Source: Palsa-965 sp044448685 (lineage in GTDB: Bacteria; Bacteroidota; Bacteroidia; Palsa-965). Taken from it: a stretch of 64,000 bases of DNA. The notes beneath the pieces are model-generated. The model was not told the DNA's origin. It made no database searches and saw nothing but the letters and a program-made list of their open reading frames with translations. The first letter of the stretch is position 1. Each line of letters opens with the position of its first letter. The stretch lies in assembly GCA_044448685.1 (NCBI GenBank), contig JBIOHC010000006.1:45095-109094 (forward strand). Direction: 5' to 3'. The position numbers and the translations under genes are program-made. Positions 17,405 to 25,958 of this stretch are shown one piece after another.

Positions 17405-18301
17405 ATGAAGACGCTTTCTTTCCTTGCCCTTGCTTCCGCAGCACTGTTCACCTCCTGTAACCGTTCCGCTTCCGATTCGGATGCAAGCGGATCTTTTGAG
17501 TCAGTCGAAACCATTATCTCAACAGAAGCTGCCGGAACGCTGATGCAGTTTGATGTGGAAGAAGGACAGACACTCAAACCCGGACAACTGGTAGGGTATG
17601 TCGACAGTATGCAGCTCTACCTTCGTAAAATGCAGTTACAGGCACAAATCAGTTCTACACTTGGCCAGCAACCGGATATCCCTGTACAGGTAGCTGCCTT
17701 GCAGACCCAGCTTGCCGAAGCGGAGAAAAACCAGCAGCGTACAGCCAACCTGTTCAAAGCAAAAGCAGCAACCCAGCAGCAACTGGATGATATGACATCT
17801 CAGGTTGAAACTTTGAAAAAGCAGATCGAAGCTCAGCGTTCTTCTTTGGGAATTACAAGCCACACCCTGAACCTGGAAACAACACCCTTGCAACGTCAGA
17901 TAGACCAGCTGAATGATCAGCTCAAAAAATGTAAAGTCGTCAATCCTGTCCATGGAACCGTGCTGAGTAAATACGCACAGGCTCATGAAGTAGCTAACCC
18001 CGGTAAGGCCTTGTATAAGATTGCTGAAACAGATACACTCATCCTCCGTGTTTATATTACCGGAACACAGATTTCACAAATCAAACTGGGTCAGAGAGTG
18101 ACAGTACAAACAGATGACGGTGCTAAGAAATACAGAAACTATAACGGCATTATTTACTGGGTTTCGGATAAATCGGAATTCACTCCCAAAACCATTCCTA
18201 CAAAGGAAGAGCGGGCCGATCTCGTTTATGCCATCAAGGTAAGAGTGCCGAACGACGGATTTTTAAAAATAGGTATGTACGGACAGATCAAATTACAGTA
18301 A
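17405..18301 (+). CDS. HlyD-like membrane fusion lipoprotein
   Basis: A 298-residue protein with a lipobox (LFTSC, Cys18). A biotinyl/lipoyl-like half-motif (AAGTLMQFDVEEGQTLKPGQ) leads into a long coiled coil at about 70-165 rich in Gln/Glu/Lys, then the second lipoyl half (CKVVNPVHGTVLSKYAQAHE) and a beta-barrel domain (RVYITGTQISQIKLGQRV). It should bridge the inner-membrane ABC transporter and TolC. It resembles YbhG-type adaptors of ABC-2 exporters. Confidence 0.88.
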   Translation: MKTLSFLALASAALFTSCNRSASDSDASGSFESVETIISTEAAGTLMQFDVEEGQTLKPGQLVGYVDSMQLYLRKMQLQAQISSTLGQQPDIPVQVAALQTQLAEAEKNQQRTANLFKAKAATQQQLDDMTSQVETLKKQIEAQRSSLGITSHTLNLETTPLQRQIDQLNDQLKKCKVVNPVHGTVLSKYAQAHEVANPGKALYKIAETDTLILRVYITGTQISQIKLGQRVTVQTDDGAKKYRNYNGIIYWVSDKSEFTPKTIPTKEERADLVYAIKVRVPNDGFLKIGMYGQIKLQ

Positions 18302-18303
18302 GC

Positions 18304-19218
18304 ATGGAAGCCCTCCGTATTCAAAATATCGTCAAGACCTATAGCAAAGGAAAAATTCTGGCTGTGGATGACGTGTCTTTTCATGTGGAGAAAGGGGAAA
18401 TGTTCGGTCTTATAGGTCCTGACGGGGCCGGCAAGACAAGCCTGTTCCGTATCCTGACCACTCTCTTACTGGCCGATAAAGGTTCAGCCACTGTGGCTGG
18501 TTATGATGTGGTAAAGGATTACAAAGCCATACGTGGCATTGTAGGATATATGCCCGGACGCTTTTCACTCTATCAGGATCTTACTGTCGAAGAGAACCTG
18601 CGCTTTTTTGCAACCGTATTCAATACTACCATTGCCGAGAATTATCATCTGATTAAGGAAATTTATGTGCAACTGGAGCCTTTCAAGGACAGGCGTGCAG
18701 GTAAACTTTCGGGAGGAATGAAACAGAAACTGGCCTTGTGCTGTGCCTTGATTCATAAACCGGAAGTATTGTTCCTCGATGAACCTACTACAGGCGTGGA
18801 CGTGATGTCGAGGAAGGAATTCTGGGAAATGCTGAAGCGTTTGCAAAAGGAAGGCATCACGGTATTGGTATCTACCTCCTACATGGATGAAGCCACCTTA
18901 TGCGACCGTATAGGACTCATCCAGGGCGGCAAGCTGCTTTCTGTGGACACTCCCGGCAATGTAATCAGCAATTACTCCGGTACCCTGTACGCCATCAAGG
19001 CCGAAGCACCGTACAAATTGCTGAAAGACCTAAATGCTTTCTCTGAAAAGGCCGACAGTTACTCTGCCGGTGAATATGTGCATTTCCTTTTTAAGAGTCA
19101 GGATACAGACAGTGCAAAGAATTTATTGGAATACCTGGCTCAGAAAGGACATGAGAATGTGGAAATGAAAGAAACCATTCCGACAGTCGAAGATTGCTTT
19201 ATACGATTATTAAAATAA
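18304..19218 (+). CDS. ABC transporter ATP-binding protein (first of pair)
   Basis: A 304-residue ATPase with Walker A GPDGAGKT (38-45), signature LSGGMKQK and Walker B VLFLDEPTTGVD. The last 85 residues form an extra domain after the ATPase core. It starts two bases after the fusion protein stop. Together with the second ATPase it probably energises the two ABC-2 permeases, either as a heterodimer or one per permease; in YbhF-like systems the two domains are fused in one chain. Confidence 0.9.
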   Translation: MEALRIQNIVKTYSKGKILAVDDVSFHVEKGEMFGLIGPDGAGKTSLFRILTTLLLADKGSATVAGYDVVKDYKAIRGIVGYMPGRFSLYQDLTVEENLRFFATVFNTTIAENYHLIKEIYVQLEPFKDRRAGKLSGGMKQKLALCCALIHKPEVLFLDEPTTGVDVMSRKEFWEMLKRLQKEGITVLVSTSYMDEATLCDRIGLIQGGKLLSVDTPGNVISNYSGTLYAIKAEAPYKLLKDLNAFSEKADSYSAGEYVHFLFKSQDTDSAKNLLEYLAQKGHENVEMKETIPTVEDCFIRLLK

Positions 19219-19223
19219 CCAGC

Positions 19224-19967
19224 ATGAAGGAAGTGCTCATACATGCCGATAAACTCAGCAAACGCTTCGGCGATTTTGTGGCCGTGGATGCAATCTCCTT
19301 TGAGGTTTACAAAGGAGAGATCTTCGGTTTCCTTGGTGCCAACGGAGCGGGAAAAACAACGGCCATGCGAATGTTCTGCGGTTTGTCAATACCTACCTCT
19401 GGTGTTGCCACTGTTGCCGGACTTGATGTATACCGCAAACCGGAAGAGATCAAAAAGAATATCGGCTATATGAGCCAGAAGTTTTCCCTCTATGAAGATC
19501 TTACTGTAAGTGAAAACATACAATTCTATGCCGGTATTTACGGCTTAAGCGATAAAGCAATTAAAGATAAAACAGCCCAGCTCGCTGATCAGCTGGGTTT
19601 GAAAAATGAGATGAAGCAGCTGGTAGGAAGTTTGCCATTGGGATGGAAGCAAAAGATCTCTCTTTCAGTGGCTCTTTTTCACGATCCTAAAATTGTGTTT
19701 CTGGATGAGCCTACCGGAGGAGTGGATCCGGTTACCCGCAAACAATTCTGGGATATGATTTACGACGCTTCCGACAGGGGTATCACCGTTTTTGTAACAA
19801 CCCACTACCTTGATGAGGCAGAATATTGTAACCGGGTATCGATTATGGTAGATGGAAGGATAGAAGCCCTTGATTCCCCTGCAGGGCTTCGGAAGACCTA
19901 CTCGGCTAAAAATATGGATGAAGTGTTTTACCAGCTGGCCCGGAAAGCGACACGCCAGGCGGATTAA
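19224..19967 (+). CDS. ABC transporter ATP-binding protein (second of pair)
   Basis: A 247-residue ATPase with Walker A GANGAGKT (38-45) and Walker B IVFLDEPTGGVD. The usual LSGGQ signature is replaced by a degenerate SLPLGWKQK, as in second domains of YbhF-like ATPases, so the ATP site made with its partner may be asymmetric. I take the ATG at 19224, five bases after the previous stop; an upstream in-frame ATG at 19194 would overlap that gene and adds residues unlike the family. Confidence 0.88.
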   Translation: MKEVLIHADKLSKRFGDFVAVDAISFEVYKGEIFGFLGANGAGKTTAMRMFCGLSIPTSGVATVAGLDVYRKPEEIKKNIGYMSQKFSLYEDLTVSENIQFYAGIYGLSDKAIKDKTAQLADQLGLKNEMKQLVGSLPLGWKQKISLSVALFHDPKIVFLDEPTGGVDPVTRKQFWDMIYDASDRGITVFVTTHYLDEAEYCNRVSIMVDGRIEALDSPAGLRKTYSAKNMDEVFYQLARKATRQAD

Positions 19968-19978
19968 TTAAACGGATC

Positions 19979-21085
19979 ATGAAACAGTTCAGCACATTTG
20001 TCAAGAAAGAGTTCGCCCATGTGTTCAGGGACAGGAAGACATTGCTCATGCTGTTCGGCTTGCCGATTATTCAGATTGTTCTCTTCGGTTTCGCACTTAC
20101 CAATGAAATCAAGAATGCAGACATAGCTGTTGTGGATAATGCGCGGGATATAGCCTCTGAGCAAATCATCCGTAAGATGGAGGGAAGCAGTTTCTTTCAT
20201 GTAAACAAAATGGTCTTTGATGCCCGAAAGACCGAAGAGGCATTTAAGCAGGGAAAGACCAAGCTGGTGGTTATCTTCCCCGATAATTTTTACAATGATC
20301 TGATGCATTTCAACAAGGCTCAGATACAGGTTGTGGCCGATGCATCCGATCCGAATACAGCTACTACGCTTGTTGGTTATGTTACTGCTATTGTCAATGA
20401 TTATCAGGCATCCCTCAAAGGTCAGGCTCCTGTTCCGTATACCATCATTCCTGAAGTAAGAATGCTCTATAATCCGGATCTGAAAGGAGCTCCGAATTTT
20501 GTTCCCGGTGTTATGGCCCTGGTATTACTCCTCGTATGTGTGATGATGACTTCGATCAGTATCGTCAAAGAGAAAGAGCTGGGAACAATGGAGATCCTGC
20601 TCGTTTCTCCCTTCAAGCCCATCTTTGTAATCCTGGCCAAAGCTGTTCCTTATTTACTCCTGTCAATGATAAACCTGGTTGCTATCTTACTGCTCAGTGT
20701 GTATGCCCTCGATCTTCCGATTCTTGGAAGCATTCCTTTATTATTTGCAGAAAGCACATTGCTTATTATTGCCGCACTTTCACTCGGCCTCCTTATTTCA
20801 ACCGTAACTGAATCACAGCAGAGTGCCATGTTCTTATCCATGATGGGAATGATGCTGCCTACAATCCTGCTGAGCGGATATATGTTTCCGATTGAAAATA
20901 TGCCTAAGCCCCTGCAAATCATTTCCAATATTGTTCCGGCCAAATGGTATTATATCATTGTCAAGAATATAATGCTCAAAGGTCTTGGTTTTTCATATAT
21001 ATGGAAGGAGACCCTGATCCTTGCCGGCATGACAGTTTTCTTCCTGTTCGTTAGTCTGAGAAATTTTAAAATCCGTCTGCAATGA
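19979..21085 (+). CDS. ABC-2 type permease (first)
   Basis: A 368-residue permease: an N-terminal helix (LLMLFGLPIIQIVLFGFAL), a large extracytoplasmic domain and five C-terminal helices with the ABC-2 signature EKELGTMEILLVSPFKP. It matches YbhS/YbhR-type drug or lipid exporters in length and layout. It overlaps the next permease gene by four bases (ATGA), so the two are translationally coupled. Confidence 0.9.
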   Translation: MKQFSTFVKKEFAHVFRDRKTLLMLFGLPIIQIVLFGFALTNEIKNADIAVVDNARDIASEQIIRKMEGSSFFHVNKMVFDARKTEEAFKQGKTKLVVIFPDNFYNDLMHFNKAQIQVVADASDPNTATTLVGYVTAIVNDYQASLKGQAPVPYTIIPEVRMLYNPDLKGAPNFVPGVMALVLLLVCVMMTSISIVKEKELGTMEILLVSPFKPIFVILAKAVPYLLLSMINLVAILLLSVYALDLPILGSIPLLFAESTLLIIAALSLGLLISTVTESQQSAMFLSMMGMMLPTILLSGYMFPIENMPKPLQIISNIVPAKWYYIIVKNIMLKGLGFSYIWKETLILAGMTVFFLFVSLRNFKIRLQ

Positions 21086-22200
21086 GAACCCTTAGATTTT
21101 TGCTTCAAAAGGAGTTCCGCCAGATTTTCCGGAACAAGGCCCTGCTGCCCATGATGTTTGTGGCGCCTGTCATCCAGCTTCTCATTCTGCCCCAGGCGGC
21201 CAATTATACAATTCGAAATATCAACATATCTGTTGTAGATCTGGATCATTCCTCTTATTCCCGAAAGCTGAGTGAAAAGATCCTGGCTTCCGGTTATTTC
21301 CGGTCAGCCGGATCACCTGCTTCTACGGCGGGAGCTTATAAACTCATTGAAGAAGACAAAGCCGATATTGTCCTTACGATTCCGAACGGATTTGAAGACA
21401 ATCTGATCCGGGAGGGAAACCAGAAGGTGGCAGTGGCTGTGAATGCCATCAATGGAGTAAAAGCCGGAGTTGGGAATAATTATCTGGGTAATATCCTTCA
21501 GGATTTCAATTCACAGATCCGTGCCGAATGGGTTCAGCCTGCTCGTATAAACGGACAACCTGTTATTGAAATCGTTCCGGCATTCTGGTACAACCCCTTG
21601 CTTACGTATTATATATTTATGGTTCCCGGTATATTGGTATTTCTTGTGACCCTGGTCGCATCCAATATGTCTGCATTGAATATTGTGAGGGAAAAAGAAG
21701 TAGGCACTATAGAGCAGATTAATGTAACCCCTGTTAGCAAATCCATGTTTATCCTGGGTAAGCTCATTCCCTTCTGGATCATTGGCAATATCATTTTCAC
21801 TGTAGGATTGCTCATTGCCCGTTTCGTTTACGGAATAATTCCCATGGGCAGCATCCCTCTTCTGTATGGCTTCCTGGGAGTTTACCTTTTTGCCTTGCTG
21901 GGATTCGGGCTGCTCATCTCCACCTATTCCGAAACGCAGCAGCAGGCCAACTCACTCATGTTTTTATTCGTCATGATTTTTAATCTTATGGGAGGATTAT
22001 TCACCCCTATTGAAAGTATGCCGGGTTGGGCACAGGTAATAACTAAAGTGATACCCATAAGTTACTTTATAGAAGTCATGCGTATGATTGTACTCAAAGG
22101 AAGCGAGCTGAGGCATATCCTTTACCATGTAGGAGTGGTGTTTGGAATGGGGGTTATCCTGAACGGATGGGCGATCTGGAATTACAGGAAGACAAGTTAA
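21082..22200 (+). CDS. ABC-2 type permease (second)
   Basis: A 372-residue paralogue of the preceding permease, with the same N-terminal helix, external domain and C-terminal five-helix block, and the signature EKEVGTIEQINVTPVSKS. The pair probably forms a heterodimeric channel fed by the two ATPases. It is the last gene of the operon; an AT-rich inverted repeat follows. Substrate unknown. Confidence 0.9.
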   Translation: MRTLRFLLQKEFRQIFRNKALLPMMFVAPVIQLLILPQAANYTIRNINISVVDLDHSSYSRKLSEKILASGYFRSAGSPASTAGAYKLIEEDKADIVLTIPNGFEDNLIREGNQKVAVAVNAINGVKAGVGNNYLGNILQDFNSQIRAEWVQPARINGQPVIEIVPAFWYNPLLTYYIFMVPGILVFLVTLVASNMSALNIVREKEVGTIEQINVTPVSKSMFILGKLIPFWIIGNIIFTVGLLIARFVYGIIPMGSIPLLYGFLGVYLFALLGFGLLISTYSETQQQANSLMFLFVMIFNLMGGLFTPIESMPGWAQVITKVIPISYFIEVMRMIVLKGSELRHILYHVGVVFGMGVILNGWAIWNYRKTS

Positions 22201-22494
22201 AGAAAAAATAAATTTTAATATTGAACGCTAAATGTTAAATACTTAAGGACGTTAATTTAAGTGTTTAGCGTTTGGAGTTTAAAATTTATAATTAATCGCA
22301 GAGGATTTTTGCATGCAGGTTAAAATCATATAATTTCATAACAATCGTAACAATCTGTATTCTGTCAATTTATTACCTGTTCTTTTTACACTTTAATGAT
22401 TGATGCTTCTTTCAGGAATTTGTGAATTGTATGATTGGTAGCAGGTAATCGCAAATTTAAATGTACAACATCGTACCGCCTGAAACACTCTTTC
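22201..22494. repeat. AT-rich gap holding an imperfect inverted repeat
   Basis: This gene-free stretch contains an imperfect palindrome at 22208-22289. Its outer 11 bases (ATAAATTTTAA) and an inner block (AACGCTAAA) recur inverted, with unmatched bases between. It may end the efflux transcript or be a decayed small repeat element. Nothing else was recognised up to the promoter box at 22495. Confidence 0.45.
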
Positions 22495-22502
22495 TAACTT
22501 TG
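22495..22502 (+). promoter_or_regulatory. -7 box TAACTTTG before a lipoprotein gene
   Basis: TAACTTTG matches TAnnTTTG, 33 bases before the ATG at 22536. Confidence 0.5.
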
Positions 22503-22535
22503 TATTCAGATTAATCCCTCTTTCCCCGGGATAAC

Positions 22536-23150
22536 ATGATGCGAGAGGAATTGAGATTTATGGGCTCACTGCTTTTTATAAAACTCCGTTGCATTTTTCT
22601 GCCGGCTTTGCTGACATCAGTGTTACTGTATGCTTGCCTGGCAGGCCATAAATCTGGTGGTATATCTACCCAGGAGCCCCTTGAAGTAATCAAAGCACCT
22701 GTCAACACTGTGTTTGATTTCCTGCGCTGGCATCGTAAACATTTAAAGGATGTAAATAAGTTCGTTTTTGTGAACCGGTGTTATTCAGAAGAGTCAGTAG
22801 AAGTTTCCTATTCCGTCAATTTTGAGCAAACGGATCAATTCCTCCTTGCAATGAAAAAGAGTTCGTTCTTTACGGATAAATATATTGAGAAACTCCGGAC
22901 TTATTTCCATGACTGTGATGAGCATTTTCATTCCAGCATGTCAGATGAATTCAGTTATGCCATGACCATGATTTCACGTGAGTATGAAGAAAATCTCACG
23001 AAGCTTGAAAATGCGCAACCGGGTCTGGTAACAGTTGCCGATAAAACCGCGAGTGTTGAACTGACCTTACCTTCCGGCCTAAGGATGAAATACACCCTGG
23101 AATATAAGAAAGGAATCTGGAGTATTGAGGATGTCAAGGATCTGGATTAG
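22536..23150 (+). CDS. Putative lipoprotein of unknown function
   Basis: A 204-residue protein with a hydrophobic signal and likely lipobox (LLTSVLLYAC). The mature part is charged and rich in short helices (VFDFLRWHRKHLKDVNKFVF) and ends with beta segments (LRMKYTLEYKKGIWSIEDV). This layout resembles small periplasmic NTF2-like lipoproteins such as DUF3828, but I cannot confirm a family. Its stop codon overlaps the stop of an HlyD-type remnant on the other strand. Confidence 0.65.
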   Translation: MMREELRFMGSLLFIKLRCIFLPALLTSVLLYACLAGHKSGGISTQEPLEVIKAPVNTVFDFLRWHRKHLKDVNKFVFVNRCYSEESVEVSYSVNFEQTDQFLLAMKKSSFFTDKYIEKLRTYFHDCDEHFHSSMSDEFSYAMTMISREYEENLTKLENAQPGLVTVADKTASVELTLPSGLRMKYTLEYKKGIWSIEDVKDLD

Positions 23151-23257
23151 ATTCTAGTTTTAACTACGGATCTGAACTGATAAAATACTCTGTCCAGCAG
23201 ACTTAAATCTTCCGTCACTATTTCTGCATTGCCTTCCATTCCCTGCATCATCTGCAA
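23147..23257 (-). pseudogene. C-terminal remnant of an HlyD-family secretion protein gene
   Basis: The minus strand encodes 36 codons ending in TAA, with QGMEGNAEIVTEDLSLLDRV followed by FYQFRSVVKT. This is the characteristic end of Bacteroidota HlyD-type adaptors that partner bacteriocin or peptide ABC exporters. An in-frame TAA stops the frame immediately upstream and nothing upstream resembles the rest of such a protein, so the gene is a decayed leftover. It suggests that an export locus was once here and has been deleted. Confidence 0.65.
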
Positions 23258-23329
23258 TTATTTAAGTATAAATAGTAGGCGAAGGATTTGGTAAACCACT
23301 TTGGAAACAAAAAGAATTCCCGGGGTATG

Positions 23330-23830
23330 TCAGGCAGGAGGATTGAATTCATTCAATACCCGGGGTAGTTTCTCCCGAATGAGTTTTTTCCATCCCTTTC
23401 CCATTACAAGGCTCACTATGTATAATTTCAATCCTTTAAATCCTGTATGTTCCAAGGTTAAAAGAGTTCCGGAGTCCTGTTCTTCCAGTTTGAATTTTAA
23501 GACCGTATCGAGTTCAGTAAATATACCTTTGGCTGCAGAATCAGCCAGATCCGATTTAATATCGGCACAGGCCAGGGTCTTTTCGGCACTGGCTCTTCCC
23601 TTATAAGAGTATGAAAGGGTTTTGAAAGGTTCGAGTCTTAGAATCTGGCAATAGGTTATACCATCCCAGCCTTTCTGAGGGGGTTTACGGAAGGTAAATA
23701 CATGCGCGGAAACAGGTTTGATATCGCCCGGCATAAACCATTTTCCGAGGGTTTCTGCATCACTCAGGGCCTTCCAGACAATAGCAGGACTATAAGGAAG
23801 GTATTGACGGATGCGTATGGTTCTCTGCAT
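23330..23830 (-). CDS. SRPBCC/AHSA1-like protein
   Basis: A 166-residue protein with the START-like fold: QRTIRIRQYLPYSPAIVWKA, LSDAETLGKWFMPGDIKPV and, near the end, TLLTLEHTGFKGLK. These domains bind hydrophobic ligands or act as Aha1-like co-chaperones; the ligand is unknown. It has its own TATCTTTG box and is not linked to a regulator, unlike the related protein at 34629. Confidence 0.85.
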   Translation of the reverse strand: MQRTIRIRQYLPYSPAIVWKALSDAETLGKWFMPGDIKPVSAHVFTFRKPPQKGWDGITYCQILRLEPFKTLSYSYKGRASAEKTLACADIKSDLADSAAKGIFTELDTVLKFKLEEQDSGTLLTLEHTGFKGLKLYIVSLVMGKGWKKLIREKLPRVLNEFNPPA

Positions 23831-23858
23831 GTTAAGATCCGGAAATAACCCGGTGATA

Positions 23859-23866
23859 CAAAGATA
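23859..23866 (-). promoter_or_regulatory. -7 box TATCTTTG of the SRPBCC gene
   Basis: TATCTTTG on the minus strand, 28 bases before the ATG at 23830. Confidence 0.5.
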
Positions 23867-23950
23867 GTGGCTTTGGTTTTGTATACCTCGAAATCAGTCT
23901 AAACCCGGGTTAGGGAAGATGAAATTCATGTTTAGTTCATTAATTGTCAA

Positions 23951-23999
23951 TATATTTGCCTATATTCATAGTGGATACGCTTTCATAGTGAATGTATCC
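23951..23999 (+). promoter_or_regulatory. -7 box plus short inverted repeat before the Asn/Pro-rich gene
   Basis: TATATTTG (23951-23958) matches TAnnTTTG. Within the predicted leader, GGATAC (23973-23978) and GTATCC (23994-23999) form an inverted repeat, and CATAGTG occurs twice, 18 bases apart. The repeats could bind a regulator or form a small leader hairpin. Confidence 0.45.
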
Positions 24000-24016
24000 C
24001 CAACCTAAACCCCCTG

Positions 24017-25216
24017 ATGAAACTGACTTCTACACTCCGGCAATTCGTACTGCTTAGCTGCATTGCGTCATTTGCATTTCTCTCGTCCTGCTGTTGGGGA
24101 CCGAGAACCACGGCCTATAATCCACCACCACCACCACCTCCGGCACCTGTTTATTATTACCAGGGTCCTCCGGGATGGGCTCCTTATTATGAAAACCCGT
24201 CAACCGTCAGGTATTACTATATGCCTGATATGCAGTGCTATTATGATGTTTATGCACAGCAGTATATCTATATGGAGAACGGAATGTGGGTACATACCAT
24301 GTACCAGCCCCCTATGTACAGCAGTTATAATATGTATAACGGGTATGTCGTGGTGCTTAACTCCAATACCAATGACCCCTGGATGCATCATGATATGTAT
24401 GAGCGTAATTACCCCCGTGGTAATTATAACCATGGATACAATAACACCCAGCAGAACACTGGTACAGGAAACGGTACCATGCAGCTTACCGGCTCCGGCA
24501 ACGGAAACAATAACGGTTATAATGGCAACAATAATACGCTGTCAGGTGCCGGAAACGGTACTCCCAATAATGGGGGCGGAGGTGCCGTTAACAATGCTGT
24601 AGGCGGTAATAATCAACCCCCTAATAATGGAGGCGGAGGTGCTGTCAATAATGCCGTGGGCAGCAACAACGGTTATAATAACAATAACCAGAATAATTAC
24701 GGAAACAACGGAACACCGAATAATAACCCGAGTATACAGCGCAGGGGGTATAATGAAAACAGTCAGGCTCCCTTGTTCCCGAATGGTTATTCCTATGACA
24801 AAGTTAAGGGAGCTCCCGTAGCAGTTACCCCCAACCCGATTCACCCGAATTATGTACCTGCCAACCATACCGGTGGCAATAACATTAACAATGGTAATAA
24901 CGGGAATCACCAGCCGACAAATCTGAATCAGACACCACCACCTCCTCCTCCTCCGCATCCGGGGAATGAACACAGGAATAATGAACTGAACGGAAATAAC
25001 GGAAATAATAGGAATGAGAGCGCTCCACCACCACCTCCTTCCCATGAGATCAGGAACAATCCTCCTCCTCCGCCACCTCCATCACGTGAAGTGAGGAATA
25101 ACCCACCTCCTCCACCTCCTCCGGCACCACCGAAGAATAGCGGACCGAATAAGCAAAAAAATAATCAGGCGCCTCCTCCTAAAAAAGGACAACCGACGCC
25201 ACTCACCCCGCACTAA
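24017..25216 (+). CDS. Asn/Gly/Pro-rich low-complexity lipoprotein
   Basis: A 399-residue protein with a lipobox-like signal (FAFLSSC). Residues about 45-140 are rich in tyrosine and methionine. Then come Asn/Gly-rich repeats, including two copies of NNGGGGAVNNAVG, and a C-terminal third with at least six runs of five to seven prolines. The composition suggests an extended, disordered outer-membrane or surface protein, perhaps structural or adhesive. No enzymatic domain is present. Related YXWGXW-like proteins with proline-rich tails occur in Bacteroidota, but I cannot assign one. A strong terminator follows. Confidence 0.75.
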   Translation: MKLTSTLRQFVLLSCIASFAFLSSCCWGPRTTAYNPPPPPPPAPVYYYQGPPGWAPYYENPSTVRYYYMPDMQCYYDVYAQQYIYMENGMWVHTMYQPPMYSSYNMYNGYVVVLNSNTNDPWMHHDMYERNYPRGNYNHGYNNTQQNTGTGNGTMQLTGSGNGNNNGYNGNNNTLSGAGNGTPNNGGGGAVNNAVGGNNQPPNNGGGGAVNNAVGSNNGYNNNNQNNYGNNGTPNNNPSIQRRGYNENSQAPLFPNGYSYDKVKGAPVAVTPNPIHPNYVPANHTGGNNINNGNNGNHQPTNLNQTPPPPPPPHPGNEHRNNELNGNNGNNRNESAPPPPPSHEIRNNPPPPPPPSREVRNNPPPPPPPAPPKNSGPNKQKNNQAPPPKKGQPTPLTPH

Positions 25217-25226
25217 GGGATGTATA

Positions 25227-25266
25227 ATAAAAGAAGCCCCGACGGTATCGTCGGGGCTTCTTTTTG
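25227..25266. terminator. Bidirectional intrinsic terminator
   Basis: Arms 25231-25244 and 25249-25262 form a perfect 14-bp stem with a GTAT loop, followed by a T run on the plus strand and a T-rich tail on the minus strand. It separates two convergent lipoprotein genes. Confidence 0.88.
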
Positions 25267-25281
25267 TTCTTTATCTAATTC

Positions 25282-25764
25282 TTAACGGGCGCTTAAAGCT
25301 TTCTGAACTGCATGATAATTTCTCAGATTCAGGCCTGGATTATTCTTTATGATAGCAGGAGGAATAACCACAATCTTAAACTGCAGATTCACCGATGGTG
25401 CGGTGGAATAGTTGTAAATCAGGGATACCAGACCGTTGTGGTAGGCGAAATTCATATTGTCGCCGGCAGCAAGTAAAGAAGCGCTGGGCAGGGCGAAATA
25501 ATCGGATCCGTAATATACATAAGCCATAACCACATCTACATTCATATCCACAATAGCCGGATCATTCACCCCGTAATTCCAGTAGTTGGCACTCGAGTTG
25601 TTCCAGGTTCCGGCATTGACGGTGATGCTTCCGTTATTGATGTTGGCTGCACCGTTTGTTCCGTTAATTCCGGGTGTTCCGGCAGGTCCGGCAGGTCCCT
25701 GTTTACCGCACGATGCAAGAAGAGCCAGGAGCATTACGCCCAGTGTTAGTCTGATTGTTTTCAT
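25282..25764 (-). CDS. Small lipoprotein with a collagen-like stretch
   Basis: The ATG at 25764 gives 160 residues with a lipobox (LLALLASC) followed by collagen-like triplets (GPAGPAGTPGINGTNG). The remainder is a beta-rich domain (INNGSITVNAGTWNNSSANY). Homologous short lipoproteins with one collagen-like segment are frequent in Bacteroidota and usually of unknown role. A longer in-frame start at 25881 is rejected because the lipoprotein signal begins at 25764 and the TATATTTG box lies between them. Confidence 0.8.
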   Translation of the reverse strand: MKTIRLTLGVMLLALLASCGKQGPAGPAGTPGINGTNGAANINNGSITVNAGTWNNSSANYWNYGVNDPAIVDMNVDVVMAYVYYGSDYFALPSASLLAAGDNMNFAYHNGLVSLIYNYSTAPSVNLQFKIVVIPPAIIKNNPGLNLRNYHAVQKALSAR

Positions 25765-25788
25765 AGGTTTTGGATTTAGTGTTGTAAA

Positions 25789-25796
25789 CAAATATA
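25789..25796 (-). promoter_or_regulatory. -7 box TATATTTG of the collagen-like lipoprotein gene
   Basis: TATATTTG on the minus strand, 24 bases before the ATG at 25764. Confidence 0.55.
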
Positions 25797-25958
25797 GTGG
25801 AATTATAGGGAGACTGTGAATGTAATCCCAAAATAAAAAACACGCGGTGCTCTTATGAATTTTGTATGAATTTAAATGCATTTATTCAGCATTTAAAAGA
25901 GAGGATGAGACTTATTGGGGTGAGTACGAGGTGTGGTTAAGGGAATGGTATAAGAATA

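Noticed and set aside
24542..25045. Minus-strand open frame of 167 codons
   Set aside because: It is produced by the repetitive DNA of the Asn/Pro-rich lipoprotein gene and has no protein-like features.
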